Positions 45,201 through 54,038 of a DNA stretch of 64,000 nt are shown piece by piece. The stretch covers positions 434,001 to 498,000 of the forward strand of contig JADJYE010000001.1 of NCBI GenBank assembly GCA_016719945.1. The letters run 5' to 3'. Each line of letters begins with the position of its first letter. The stretch's first letter is position 1. The translations under genes were made by a program, and so were the position numbers. The notes under the pieces were generated by a model, which saw nothing but the letters and a program-made list of their open reading frames with translations, was not told the origin of the DNA and did not search any database. This DNA is from Polyangiaceae bacterium (GTDB lineage: Bacteria > Myxococcota_A > Polyangia > Polyangiales > Polyangiaceae).

Positions 45201-47051
45201 ATGGATAACGAAGAGATCGCATACCGACCGGGCGACGTCCTGGCCGACAAGTACAAGGTCGACCGGGTCATCGGCATGGGCGGCTTCGGCGCCGTGCTCG
45301 CCGCGACGCACCTCAAGCTCGACCAGCGCGTGGCGGTCAAGATCCTGCTGCCCCATGCGGCGAAGAACGCGGCGGCGGCGGAGCGCTTCATGCGCGAGGC
45401 CCGCGCCGCGGTGAAGATCCGCAGCGAGCACGTGGCGACGGTGAAGGACGTCGGCCAGCTGTCCGACGGCACGCCGTACATGGAGATGGAGTTCCTCGAG
45501 GGACAAGACCTCTCCAACGTGCTGAAGACGAGCGGCGGGCAGGCAGTGCACGACGTGGCCGAGTGGGTGTTGCAGGCATGTGAGGCCATCGCAGAGGCGC
45601 ACTCGCTCGGCATCGTCCACCGCGATCTGAAGCCCGCGAACCTCTTCCTGACGCGCAAGGTCGACGGCGCGCCGTGCGTGAAGGTCCTCGACTTCGGCAT
45701 CTCGAAGATGTCGAACGAGCTCGGCGACAAAGGGATGACGAAGACGAGCGACGTGATGGGCTCGCCGTTCTACATGTCTCCCGAGCAGATGCGCTCGACC
45801 CGCAGCGTCGACGCGCGCAGCGACATCTGGGCCCTCGGCGCGATCCTGTACGAGATGTTGGCCGGCGCGCCGCCGTTCGACGCCGAGACGATGACCGCGC
45901 TCGTCGTGTCGATCATGCAAGAGCCGCCGCGCGAGCTGGGCATCTTCAGGCGAGACATCCCGCCCGCCTTCCGGGACGTCATCATGCGCTGCCTGCAGAA
46001 GGATCCCGCGCAGCGCTTCCAAGACGTCGCGGGCCTCGCTGCCGCGCTCGCCGCCTTCGCGCCGCAGCGCGCCCAGCAGAACCTGCAGCGTGTCTTCGCG
46101 ATCAGCGGGCGCTCCTCGAACCCGATGGTCTCCAGTCAACCGAGCAGCAACCAGCGCGCCAGCCTCCCGCAGGCGACGCCGGGCGCGCACACGCTGTCCG
46201 AGCAGCCCGCGTCTGTCGCGTTCCACGGTCAGCACGCACAGTCCGGCCAGCACGGGCACGCGCAGTCCGGCCAGCACGGGCACGCACAGTCCGGCCAGCA
46301 CGGGCACGCGCAGTCCGGCCAGCACGGGCACGCGCAGTCCGGCCAGCACGGCCCCCAGCCCACGGTGCCGGGCTACCCGCACGGGCACCAGAGCGGCTCA
46401 CACTCGGGCTCGCACTCGTATCCGCCGGCCGCGCCCCAGGCGACCGAGCCGGGCGACTTCGGCGCGTCGCACCTGCACGGCGGAGCGCTCCCTGGCAACG
46501 CGGGCCAGCTCGCGGGCGCCAGCGGCTCCCCTGCCCAATCGTGGGGCGGGACGTACATGGGCAGCAAGAAGCCGAGCAGCTCCAAGGCGCCGCTCATCGT
46601 CGGCCTCATCGCCGTATCCGTGCTGCTGATCGGCGGCGGAGGGGGCGCGTACTACTTCGCGACCCAAGGTGACAAGAGCGCGAGCAAGTCGGCGAAGTCC
46701 AGCGACGACGACGAAGACGACGATCGCAAGAGCTCGAAGCGCGACGACGACAAGACCACGGCGTCAGCGACCGCCACGGCGTCCGCGACGGTGGTGATCA
46801 CCGCAGAGCCGGTCGCCACGGCCGCGCTCGCTGCAACGACTCAGCAGCCGACGGTCGAGCCGGTCGCGTCGTCTGCCGCGCCCACGACCCCGACCACGCC
46901 AGCCAAGAGCGCGAAGCCCACGGCGTCGACGACCCCGACGCTCGTGGTCCCAACGATCCCCTCCATCGTCGTGCAGCCGCCTCCGCCTCCGCCTCCGCCC
47001 CCGCCCCCGAAGAAGCCACCGCCCGATCCGATGTGGGACCGACCGGACTGA
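45201..47051 (+). CDS. Membrane-anchored Ser/Thr protein kinase
   Basis: The kinase domain (residues 10-290) has the Gly-loop VIGMGGFGAVLAA, the catalytic Lys in RVAVKILLPH, HRDLKPANLFL, DFGISK and the activation loop with MGSPFYMSPEQMRS. All catalytic residues are present. After it comes a Ser/Gln-rich linker with five HAQSGQHG repeats encoded by a 24-base tandem unit at 46231-46350. A membrane helix IVGLIAVSVLLIGGGG follows, then an acidic/Lys-rich, Thr/Pro-rich outside tail ending in a Pro run. This is the Pkn-type layout of myxobacteria. Start ATG 45201 is chosen because the domain begins soon after. Confidence 0.92.
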   Translation: MDNEEIAYRPGDVLADKYKVDRVIGMGGFGAVLAATHLKLDQRVAVKILLPHAAKNAAAAERFMREARAAVKIRSEHVATVKDVGQLSDGTPYMEMEFLEGQDLSNVLKTSGGQAVHDVAEWVLQACEAIAEAHSLGIVHRDLKPANLFLTRKVDGAPCVKVLDFGISKMSNELGDKGMTKTSDVMGSPFYMSPEQMRSTRSVDARSDIWALGAILYEMLAGAPPFDAETMTALVVSIMQEPPRELGIFRRDIPPAFRDVIMRCLQKDPAQRFQDVAGLAAALAAFAPQRAQQNLQRVFAISGRSSNPMVSSQPSSNQRASLPQATPGAHTLSEQPASVAFHGQHAQSGQHGHAQSGQHGHAQSGQHGHAQSGQHGHAQSGQHGPQPTVPGYPHGHQSGSHSGSHSYPPAAPQATEPGDFGASHLHGGALPGNAGQLAGASGSPAQSWGGTYMGSKKPSSSKAPLIVGLIAVSVLLIGGGGGAYYFATQGDKSASKSAKSSDDDEDDDRKSSKRDDDKTTASATATASATVVITAEPVATAALAATTQQPTVEPVASSAAPTTPTTPAKSAKPTASTTPTLVVPTIPSIVVQPPPPPPPPPPPKKPPPDPMWDRPD

Positions 47052-47281
47052 TCGGCGGGTCTCGGCTCCCTGGGTGGGGGGCTGCGGCGCCCGAGCCTCG
47101 AGCTCGGAGGGCCAGGATCCGGAGGTCATCCCGGGGCAGCAGCCTGCAAGCAAGGCGGACCGATCGAGGCGCAGACGAGATCCTGCCGCGGCTGCCAGAT
47201 TCTTGCCGGGCGGGCTGCTTTCTCAGGCAAGCTTGGATACAGCTTGGGCTACCCCCTCGCCGAGCTCAAGGAACCATCGCC

Positions 47282-48226
47282 ATGCGCTTCGCCGCCTCTT
47301 CGCTCGTCTTCCTCGCCGCCGTTCAGCTGACCTCCATCGCGTCCGCGCAGGCTCCCGAGGCCCCGCCTCCCGCCGCGCCCGCTCAGCCCCCCGCGGAGGA
47401 GGCCGAGAACGTCAGCGACAGTGACAAGGAGCGGGCGCGCGTGCTCTTCGACGAAGGCCGCCAGCTCATGACCGACGGCAAGATCGCCGAGGCGTGCGCG
47501 AAGTTCGGAGAGAGCCAGAAGGTGCGGCCCGGCATCGGCACGCTCTACAACCTCGCTGACTGCAACGAGAAGCTGGGCAAGACGGCGACCGCCTTCAAGC
47601 TCTTCGAGGAGGTCGCCGAGCGCACGAAGGCCGCGCTCCAAGAAGACCGCATGAAGAAGGCCCAGGAGCGCCTGGCGGTGCTCGAGCCGAAGCTCATGAA
47701 GATCCGGCTCGCAGTGCCGGCTGGCGGCAAGGTGAAGTCCGTCACGCTCGACGGCGAGACCGTCGACCCGGAGGACTTCAACAAGGCGATCCCCGCCGAC
47801 CCGGGCGAGCACACCATCATCGCCATCACGATGAAAGACGACGGCGAGCCGTTCGAAGAGACCGTCGAGCTCGATGAAGAGGGCAAGACCATGACGGTCG
47901 CCATCCCCGTCGCTGCGGGCGCCAAGATGAAGCGCCGGGTCGGCATGATCATCGGCGGCGGCATCACGATGGGCGTGGGCGCGATCGCCCTCGGCTCGGC
48001 GATCTACCTCGGCGCGCAGGACGACTACGAGCTGCTACCGGCCGCGGTCGGTCTCGGCATCCTCGGCGTGGCGGGCTTGGGCGTCGGCATCCCGATCTTC
48101 GCCGTCGGCTTCAAGAAGAAGCCGGTGCGCGGCGCCGAGCTCGACGAGCTGCCCATCCTCGAGGCGTCGCCGGTCCCGCAGATCGCCGTCGGCCCGACCG
48201 GCGCGTCGGCGACCTGGCACTGGTGA
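47282..48226 (+). CDS. Exported TPR-like protein with C-terminal membrane helices
   Basis: A Sec signal (MRFAASSLVFLAAVQLTSIA then SAQAPEAP) precedes a TPR-like region: KERARVLFDEGRQLMTDGKI, KFGESQKVRPGIGTLYNLAD, TATAFKLFEEVAERTKAALQ. A beta-domain follows, then two membrane helices (GMIIGGGITMGVGAIALGSA and AAVGLGILGVAGLGVGIPIF) near the C-terminus. This organisation (TPR, PEGA-like beta-domain, helices) is common in myxobacterial proteins lying next to kinases. It follows the kinase gene by 230 bases and may be functionally linked. Confidence 0.75.
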   Translation: MRFAASSLVFLAAVQLTSIASAQAPEAPPPAAPAQPPAEEAENVSDSDKERARVLFDEGRQLMTDGKIAEACAKFGESQKVRPGIGTLYNLADCNEKLGKTATAFKLFEEVAERTKAALQEDRMKKAQERLAVLEPKLMKIRLAVPAGGKVKSVTLDGETVDPEDFNKAIPADPGEHTIIAITMKDDGEPFEETVELDEEGKTMTVAIPVAAGAKMKRRVGMIIGGGITMGVGAIALGSAIYLGAQDDYELLPAAVGLGILGVAGLGVGIPIFAVGFKKKPVRGAELDELPILEASPVPQIAVGPTGASATWHW

Positions 48227-48236
48227 GGTCGCGCCA

Positions 48237-48902
48237 GTGAGACGTGCGGCGATCGCGCTCGGGCTCGCGATCGCCTCGATCCCCGCCGCGCTCCCCTGCC
48301 CTTGCGAAGCCGAGCCCGCCGCCGCCCCGCAAGAGAACTGGGCGACGGCGCGGGCGCGCGCGCTCACCGAGCAGGCGAAGGCCCACCGCGACGCGGGCGC
48401 GTCTGGGCAGGCCGTGGCGCGGCTGAACGAGGCGCTCGGCGTGGACGGCACGTTCGAGCCTGCCTACCTGACGCTCGCGGACCTGCGAGCCGCGCTTGGA
48501 CAGCACGACGAGGCGATCCTCGTCCTCGACATGGGCCTCGAGCGCATCCCGGGTTTCGAGGCGGCCCTGGTGGCGAAGGCCGACGTGCTCGGGCGCGCGA
48601 AGCGATGGCCGGCGGCGACCGCTGCGTACCTCGACCTGACCACCCGTCGGCCGGACGACGACGCGCTGTGGGGCAAGCTCCTCGACGCCGCGGTGCGGGC
48701 AGGGCGCTTCCCGGTCGCGCTCGCGGCGGCGAGGAGGCGGGCCGTGCTCGCGCGAGAGCGCGGCGACGACGCGGCCGAGCGGGACGCGAGGCTCACGTCA
48801 CGCGCGCTGGCGCGCCTCGTAGCAGAGGCCGATCCGGTCTCGGCGGGCCGCGAGGGTCGCGGGCCCGTGCGCGCCGCGATCGCGGCCGCCACGACGAGGT
48901 AG
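48237..48902 (+). CDS. Exported TPR protein
   Basis: The GTG start gives a signal MRRAAIALGLAIASIPAALP. TPR units follow: TEQAKAHRDAGASGQAVARL-NEAL, AYLTLADLRAALGQHDEAIL, AALVAKADVLGRAKRWPAAT and ALWGKLLDAAVRAGRFPVAL. The product (221 residues) is a periplasmic adaptor-type protein. It follows the previous gene by ten bases, so it is probably co-transcribed. The gene just downstream is the polyprenyl synthase. Confidence 0.7.
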   Translation: MRRAAIALGLAIASIPAALPCPCEAEPAAAPQENWATARARALTEQAKAHRDAGASGQAVARLNEALGVDGTFEPAYLTLADLRAALGQHDEAILVLDMGLERIPGFEAALVAKADVLGRAKRWPAATAAYLDLTTRRPDDDALWGKLLDAAVRAGRFPVALAAARRRAVLARERGDDAAERDARLTSRALARLVAEADPVSAGREGRGPVRAAIAAATTR

Positions 48903-48936
48903 CGACGGCGCGAGCCCCGTACTAAAGCGGCGGGCG

Positions 48937-50040
48937 ATGCCCGCCTACGAAGCCGAGCGAGACCGCGCCCGCGCCCAGCGCGCGTTCGCCGCGCTGCTCA
49001 AGAAGACGAAGCCCGCCGTAGAGGCGAAGATGAGGGCTGCGTTCGCGGCGCGCCGCAAGGCGCGCGCGAAGAACGGCCCCGAGGTGCTCGACGTGCTCGA
49101 CGCCGCCGAAGATCTCTCGATGCGAGGGGGCAAGCGCTTCCGCGCGGCCTTGCTGGCGTCGACGTACCTCGGCCAGGATCCGAAGGGGTCGTTCCAGGTC
49201 GCGCTCGCGGGCGGCGTCGCGCTCGAGATGTTGCAGAGCTACCTCCTCATCCAGGACGACTGGATGGACGGCGACCTCGAGCGCCGCGGCGGGCCGAGCG
49301 CGCACGTCGCGCTCGCGAAGAAGCTCGGTAAGGGGCCGCTCACCCCGGAGCACGCGGGCGGCGTCGGCGCGCTGCTCGCGAGCGACTTCGTGTGGGGCCT
49401 CGCGGTCGGCGCGCTGCTCGGCGCGAAGGTCGACGCGCCTCTGCGCGCGCGCGCCCTGGAGGAGCTCTTGCGCATCCACGAGGACGTGGTCGCCGGGCAG
49501 ATCCTCGACACCGTCGCGAAGGACGCCGACGTCGAGGTGCTGCATGATCTGAAGACCGGCAGCTACACCGTGCGCGGCCCACTCGCGCTCGGGGCGCTGC
49601 TCGGCGGCGCGGGCGCGCCCACCCTGAAGGCGCTCGGGCGCTTCGGCGAGCCGCTGGGCGTGGCGTTTCAGCTCCGCGACGATCTGCTGGGCGTCTTCGG
49701 GACCGCGGAGGAGTCGGGCCGCCCGCAGGGCAGCGATCTGCTCGCGGGCAAGAGCTCGAGCGTGCTCAGGCACGCGCTGCCTGCCCTGCGCGGCCCCTCG
49801 AAGAAGGCGGTCGAGCGCGTCTGGAAGAGGCGCGACGCGACCGCCCGCGAGATGAGCGCCGCGATCGCCGCCATCACCGACAGCGGCGCGCGAGAGGCCG
49901 TCGAGAAGCGCCTCGCGGCGCTGTGCGACAAGGCCGAGCGCGAGGCCTCCAAGCTCCCGCTCGCCGCCCGGGCGCGCGACGAGCTCGCGGGCGCCTCGCT
50001 CGCGATCCGCGTCGGCCCGGGCGGGCGAGAGGCTCGATGA
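48937..50040 (+). CDS. Polyprenyl (farnesyl/geranylgeranyl) diphosphate synthase
   Basis: The enzyme condenses IPP units onto allylic diphosphates. Seen are GGKRFRAALLASTYLG, the first Asp-rich motif in LLIQDDWMDGDLERRGGPSA, KTGSYTVRGPLALGALLGG and the second motif VAFQLRDDLLGVFG, in which the last Asp of DDxxD is Gly, as in several bacterial enzymes. Length is 367 residues. Chain length cannot be told from this view. It heads the mevalonate cluster, and its stop overlaps the mevalonate kinase start (ATGA). Confidence 0.9.
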   Translation: MPAYEAERDRARAQRAFAALLKKTKPAVEAKMRAAFAARRKARAKNGPEVLDVLDAAEDLSMRGGKRFRAALLASTYLGQDPKGSFQVALAGGVALEMLQSYLLIQDDWMDGDLERRGGPSAHVALAKKLGKGPLTPEHAGGVGALLASDFVWGLAVGALLGAKVDAPLRARALEELLRIHEDVVAGQILDTVAKDADVEVLHDLKTGSYTVRGPLALGALLGGAGAPTLKALGRFGEPLGVAFQLRDDLLGVFGTAEESGRPQGSDLLAGKSSSVLRHALPALRGPSKKAVERVWKRRDATAREMSAAIAAITDSGAREAVEKRLAALCDKAEREASKLPLAARARDELAGASLAIRVGPGGREAR

Positions 50041-51056
50041 CGATCGCGCCGCTGGTCGCCGAGGGGACCGCGTCGGGCAAGGTCATCCTCTTCGGAGAGC
50101 ACGCCGTCGTGTACGGCGTGCCGGGGATCGCCGCGGGCATCGAGAAGGGCGCGCGCGCCAGCGCCGCCAAGCTGGCGGGGGACCCGGCCTCGTCGCTCGC
50201 GCTGTCGGGCAAGATCCACAAGACGACCGACGACTCCGACCTCGCCCGCGCGCTCCGGTCGTTGCTCGAGGTCGAGCCCGCGTGCGGGCCGCTCTCGATC
50301 GAGGCCCACGCGGACGTCCCGCCGGGCGGTGGCCTCGGGTGCTCGGCGGCGCTCGGCGTCGCCATCGCGCGCGCCGCCGAGCGCGCGTCGCTCGGCGAAG
50401 GCGCGCTCGACGAGCGGCGGGTCTTCGAGCGAGGGCTGGCGTGGGAGCGAGTGTTCCACGGCAACCCGTCGGGCATCGACACCGCCGCGGCCGCGAGCGG
50501 CACGTTCCTCTGGTACGAGCGCGGCGTCGGCACCCGGCCCCTCACCGCGCCGGTCGACGTGTGGCTCGCGGTCGGCTACTCGGGCGCGAGCGCGTCGACG
50601 AAGGTGATGGTGGAGAGCATCGCGCGCATCCAAGAGAAGAACCCCCAGCTGCACGAGAAGTTCTTGGGCGGCGTCCGCTCGATCGTCGAAAACGCGAGGC
50701 TCGCGCTGGACGCGGGCGACGACCGAGCGCTCGGCCAGCTGATGGACATGAACCAGATGCTGCTCGCAGGCGTGCTGCTGTCGACCGAGGCGATCGAGCA
50801 GATGTGCGGGATCGCCCGGGCAGAGGGCGCGCTGGGCGCCAAGCTGACCGGCTCCGGCGGCGGCGGCAGCGTGATCGCGCTCGGCGGCATGTGCCCGCGG
50901 GCCGAGCGGGGCTCCGTCGCCGAGCTACTCGCCGAGAAGATCGCGGCCGCCTGGGCGGCGGCTGGCTTCACGTCGTTCTCGACGCGCGTGCAAGGCTCCC
51001 ACAACCCGAACCTCGGCAAAGCACACGCCGAGTCGCACCCACCGAGGAACCTGTGA
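50037..51056 (+). CDS. mvk: Mevalonate kinase
   Basis: This GHMP kinase phosphorylates mevalonate. It has the N-terminal ASGKVILFGEHAVVYGVPGI signature, the ATP loop VPPGGGLGCSAALGVAIARA (with Cys where Ser is usual), HGNPSGIDTAAAASGTFLWY and the C-terminal GAKLTGSGGGGSVIAL. These are specific to mevalonate kinases. 339 residues, normal length. The next gene starts on the GTGA overlap at 51053. Confidence 0.93.
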   Translation: MTIAPLVAEGTASGKVILFGEHAVVYGVPGIAAGIEKGARASAAKLAGDPASSLALSGKIHKTTDDSDLARALRSLLEVEPACGPLSIEAHADVPPGGGLGCSAALGVAIARAAERASLGEGALDERRVFERGLAWERVFHGNPSGIDTAAAASGTFLWYERGVGTRPLTAPVDVWLAVGYSGASASTKVMVESIARIQEKNPQLHEKFLGGVRSIVENARLALDAGDDRALGQLMDMNQMLLAGVLLSTEAIEQMCGIARAEGALGAKLTGSGGGGSVIALGGMCPRAERGSVAELLAEKIAAAWAAAGFTSFSTRVQGSHNPNLGKAHAESHPPRNL

Positions 51057-52036
51057 ACCTGTCGGCCACCGCGATCGCCCACCCGAACATCGCCCTCGCC
51101 AAGTATTGGGGCAAGACCGCCTTCGGATACAACCTGCCCGCCGTCCCGAGCCTGTCGGTCACGCTCGCGGGCATGGCCACGCGGACGACCGTGAGCTTCG
51201 ACGAGAGCCTCGCCGCCGACCAGCTCGTGCTCAACGGTGAGCCATCGGCCGGTGAGACGCTCGCGCGCGTGAGCGGGCTGCTCGATCGCGTCCGCGCGCG
51301 GGCCGGCAAGCACGGCCTACGAGCGCGCGTCGACAGCAAGAACGACTTCCCCACCGCGTCGGGCCTCGCCTCGAGCGCGTCCGCCTTCGCCGCGCTCGCC
51401 GTCGCGGCCGCGCGCGCCGCAGAGCTCGAGCTCGATGCAGCCGCGCTGAGCGATCTCGCGCGGCGCACGAGCGTCTCGGCGGCCCGCTCGGTGCTCGGCG
51501 GGTTCGTCACGCTCCGCGCCGGCGTCGAAGGTGACGAGGTGCTGCCCGCCGAGCAGCTCGCCCCTCCCGCCCACTGGGACGTCGCGATCGTCGTCGCCGT
51601 CACGCGCGAAGGCCCGAAGGACGTCGGCTCGAGCGAAGGGATGAAGCACACGATGAAGACGAGCCCGTACACGGGCGCCTGGGTCGAGCGCGCGCCTGCG
51701 CTGTTCGAGCGGGTCCGCGCTGGTGTGCTGGCGAAGGACCTCGCCGCCATCGGTCCAGCGGTGGAGCAGAGCGCGCTCATGATGCACGCGGCGGCGATCG
51801 CGGCCGACCCTGGCATCCTCTATTTCAGCGGGGCGACCGTGGAGGCCATCGCGGCCGTCCGGCGCATGCGCAAGGACGGTCTCGAGGGGTACCTGACGAT
51901 CGACGCGGGCCCCCACGTGAAGGTGCTCACGCGCGGCTCCGACGCCGAGCGCGTCGCCGAGACGATGCGCTCGGTGCCGGGCGTGCTGCGCACCATCGTC
52001 GCCCGACCCGGTCCCGGCGCGCACGTCGAGCCATGA
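51053..52036 (+). CDS. mvaD: Diphosphomevalonate decarboxylase
   Basis: This enzyme makes isopentenyl diphosphate from mevalonate diphosphate with ATP. The GTG start gives VNLSATAIAHPNIALAKYWG-K, the family-defining start. FPTASGLASSASAFAALAVA is the nucleotide loop, ARRTSVSAARSVLGGFV is the active-site helix, and KDVGSSEGMKHTMKTSPY and TIDAGPHVKVLT follow. 327 residues, normal length. Cytosolic, with overlapping start/stop codons on both sides. Confidence 0.95.
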   Translation: MNLSATAIAHPNIALAKYWGKTAFGYNLPAVPSLSVTLAGMATRTTVSFDESLAADQLVLNGEPSAGETLARVSGLLDRVRARAGKHGLRARVDSKNDFPTASGLASSASAFAALAVAAARAAELELDAAALSDLARRTSVSAARSVLGGFVTLRAGVEGDEVLPAEQLAPPAHWDVAIVVAVTREGPKDVGSSEGMKHTMKTSPYTGAWVERAPALFERVRAGVLAKDLAAIGPAVEQSALMMHAAAIAADPGILYFSGATVEAIAAVRRMRKDGLEGYLTIDAGPHVKVLTRGSDAERVAETMRSVPGVLRTIVARPGPGAHVEP

Positions 52037-52944
52037 CCGGCCTCGCGAGGGCTCCGGGCAAGCTCGTCCTCTCGGGCGCGTACAGCGTCCTTTGGGGCGC
52101 GCCCGCCCTCGTGACCGCCGTCGATCGCTTCGCGCTCGCCGATCGTGATCGGCCCGCGCTCCACGTGGCCGAGGAGGTCCTGGCGGCGGTCGAGCTCGGG
52201 CTGTGCCCTCGCCCGTGCTTCGTCGACGCGAGCGAGCTGCGCGTCGACGAGGGCGGTGGCAAGAGCCGAAAGCTGGGCCTCGGGTCGAGCGCCGCGATCC
52301 TGCTCGCCACGCTCGCGGCGTTCCGCGGCGTCCCGACGACGACGCTCGCGCGCGACGATCTGTTCCGAGGGGCGCTCGCTGCGCACCGAAAGGCGCAGGG
52401 CGGAGGCAGCGGCATCGACGTCGCCGCGAGCACGTTCGGCGGCACCCTGGCCTTTCGCGTCGTCGACCTGGAGCCCGTCGTGCAGCCGGTGACCCTGCCG
52501 CCCGGCCTCGAGATCGCGGTGTTCGCTGCGGCCAGCTCGTCGATCACGGCGGGCTTCGTGGCGCGCGTGAAGAGGCTCGCCGCTGAGCAGCCCGATCTGT
52601 TCGCGCCGCTGTTGGCTGCGGCGAAGGCAGGCGCCGAGCGCGCCCTCGAGGCCCCCGACGCCGCGCGCTGGGTGCTCGCGCTCGCCGCGCAGCGCGACGC
52701 GCTCCGGGAGCTCGGCGATCACGCTGGCGTCGGCATCGTGACCCCCGCCGTGCAAGAGCTGGCAGAGCACGCGAGGCGCCACGGCGCCTTCTTTGGCCCG
52801 AGCGGCGCGGGCGGCGGGGACGTCGCCTTCTACGCGGCCGACGCTCCGCCACCACCTTCGTTCATCGAGGCCGCCGCGGCTCGCGCGTACTCGATGCTCC
52901 GCTGCACCGTCGGGGCGCCCGGCGTGGTCGGAGTCGCTCGGTGA
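52033..52944 (+). CDS. mvaK2: Phosphomevalonate kinase (GHMP family)
   Basis: By position and fold this is the kinase that makes mevalonate diphosphate. ARAPGKLVLSGAYSVLWGAP is the start, KLGLGSSAAILLATLAAFRG is the ATP loop, and GGGSGIDVAASTFGGTLAFR and FFGPSGAGGGDVAFYAAD are the substrate and C-terminal motifs. At 303 residues it is shorter than many. With its neighbours it gives mevalonate to IPP; HMG-CoA reductase and synthase are not in the window. Confidence 0.9.
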   Translation: MTGLARAPGKLVLSGAYSVLWGAPALVTAVDRFALADRDRPALHVAEEVLAAVELGLCPRPCFVDASELRVDEGGGKSRKLGLGSSAAILLATLAAFRGVPTTTLARDDLFRGALAAHRKAQGGGSGIDVAASTFGGTLAFRVVDLEPVVQPVTLPPGLEIAVFAAASSSITAGFVARVKRLAAEQPDLFAPLLAAAKAGAERALEAPDAARWVLALAAQRDALRELGDHAGVGIVTPAVQELAEHARRHGAFFGPSGAGGGDVAFYAADAPPPPSFIEAAAARAYSMLRCTVGAPGVVGVAR

Positions 52945-54038
52945 GCCGGCCGGCAGCCGCCTCGGCGCTGCTGGCGCTCGCTGCCCTGGCGATGGGCTGC
53001 GTGGGGCGGACGGTCACGCGCTCGGCCGACGGCATCGTGTACGAGGGCCGCTACATCTCCGCGCGCGCGTACGAGGCGTACGCGCGCGGGGTCATCGCCG
53101 AGGCAGACGGGCGCCTCGAGGAGGCGATCCGCGCGTTCCGCGTCGCGAGCGACCTGGACGACGAGGGCCCCGAGGCCCCTACCCGGCTCGGCGCCGTCCT
53201 CTGTCGCCGAGGCGACAAGGACGAGGCGGCCGACGCGTTCGAGGACGCGATCGACGAAGACCCCACGTACGCGGCGGCCTACCGCGAGAGGGCGCGCTGC
53301 GCGCTCGCGTCCGAAGATCCGGGGCTGGCCATCGAGAGCGCGGAGCTCGCGTCGATCCTCGATCCCGACGACGTCGACGCGGCGCTGCTGCACGTGGCGG
53401 GGCTCGAGCGGGTGGGTCGCTACCGGGACGCGGCCCGCCTGGTCGTGGCGCGGATCGTCGGCGGCCAACGCTCGGCGAGCATGGGTGAGCGCCTCCAGGT
53501 GATCGCGGCGAAGACCAAGGACCGCGGCCTCGCGCGGCTCGCAGACGAGGTCATCGCCGGCGCGCGCGCCCAGTCGAGGTCGGTCGGCGCCGAACCGCGG
53601 CCGACCCGCGCCGACATCGACGACGCGCTCGCGCGCGGCGACCTGCCCGGCGCGCGAAAGCTCGCGACGCGAGCGAAGACGTCGCAAGGAGAAATCGCCC
53701 TGCGCGCGGCTGCGCTCGGCCGCTACGAGCTCGCGAGGGAGCAAGCGACGCTGGTGCTCGACGCCGATCCGCGGGACGGCCCCGCCGCCGTCGCGCTGCT
53801 CGTCGCCTGCGAGCGCAAGGGCCTCGCAGACGCGATCGCGCGGGCCAAGGACGCGCGTCTCCGAGAGGCGCCCGTGCTCGCTCGGCTGCTGCTCGCCGAG
53901 GTGATCGACCGTGAGGTCTCTGCCGCCGACGCCCGGCTCGTCGTCGACGCGACCGATCTCGCGACGGCGCGCGCCGACCCGCTCGAGGAGCTCGTGCGGC
54001 GCCACCTCGCGCAGACGCTCACACCGGCGCCTTTGTGA
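52941..54038 (+). CDS. TPR lipoprotein
   Basis: The GTG start overlaps the previous stop. The signal SALLALAALAMGCVGRT gives a lipobox at residue 20. TPR-like helices follow: RAYEAYARGVIAEADGRLEE, EAPTRLGAVLCRRGDKDEAA and AAYRERARCALASEDPGLAI, and more weakly conserved ones to the end. It is exported, so it is only a passenger of the mevalonate operon or links to an unknown process. The stop overlaps the convergent DUF692 gene by 20 bases. Confidence 0.7.
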   Translation: MSRPAAASALLALAALAMGCVGRTVTRSADGIVYEGRYISARAYEAYARGVIAEADGRLEEAIRAFRVASDLDDEGPEAPTRLGAVLCRRGDKDEAADAFEDAIDEDPTYAAAYRERARCALASEDPGLAIESAELASILDPDDVDAALLHVAGLERVGRYRDAARLVVARIVGGQRSASMGERLQVIAAKTKDRGLARLADEVIAGARAQSRSVGAEPRPTRADIDDALARGDLPGARKLATRAKTSQGEIALRAAALGRYELAREQATLVLDADPRDGPAAVALLVACERKGLADAIARAKDARLREAPVLARLLLAEVIDREVSAADARLVVDATDLATARADPLEELVRRHLAQTLTPAPL

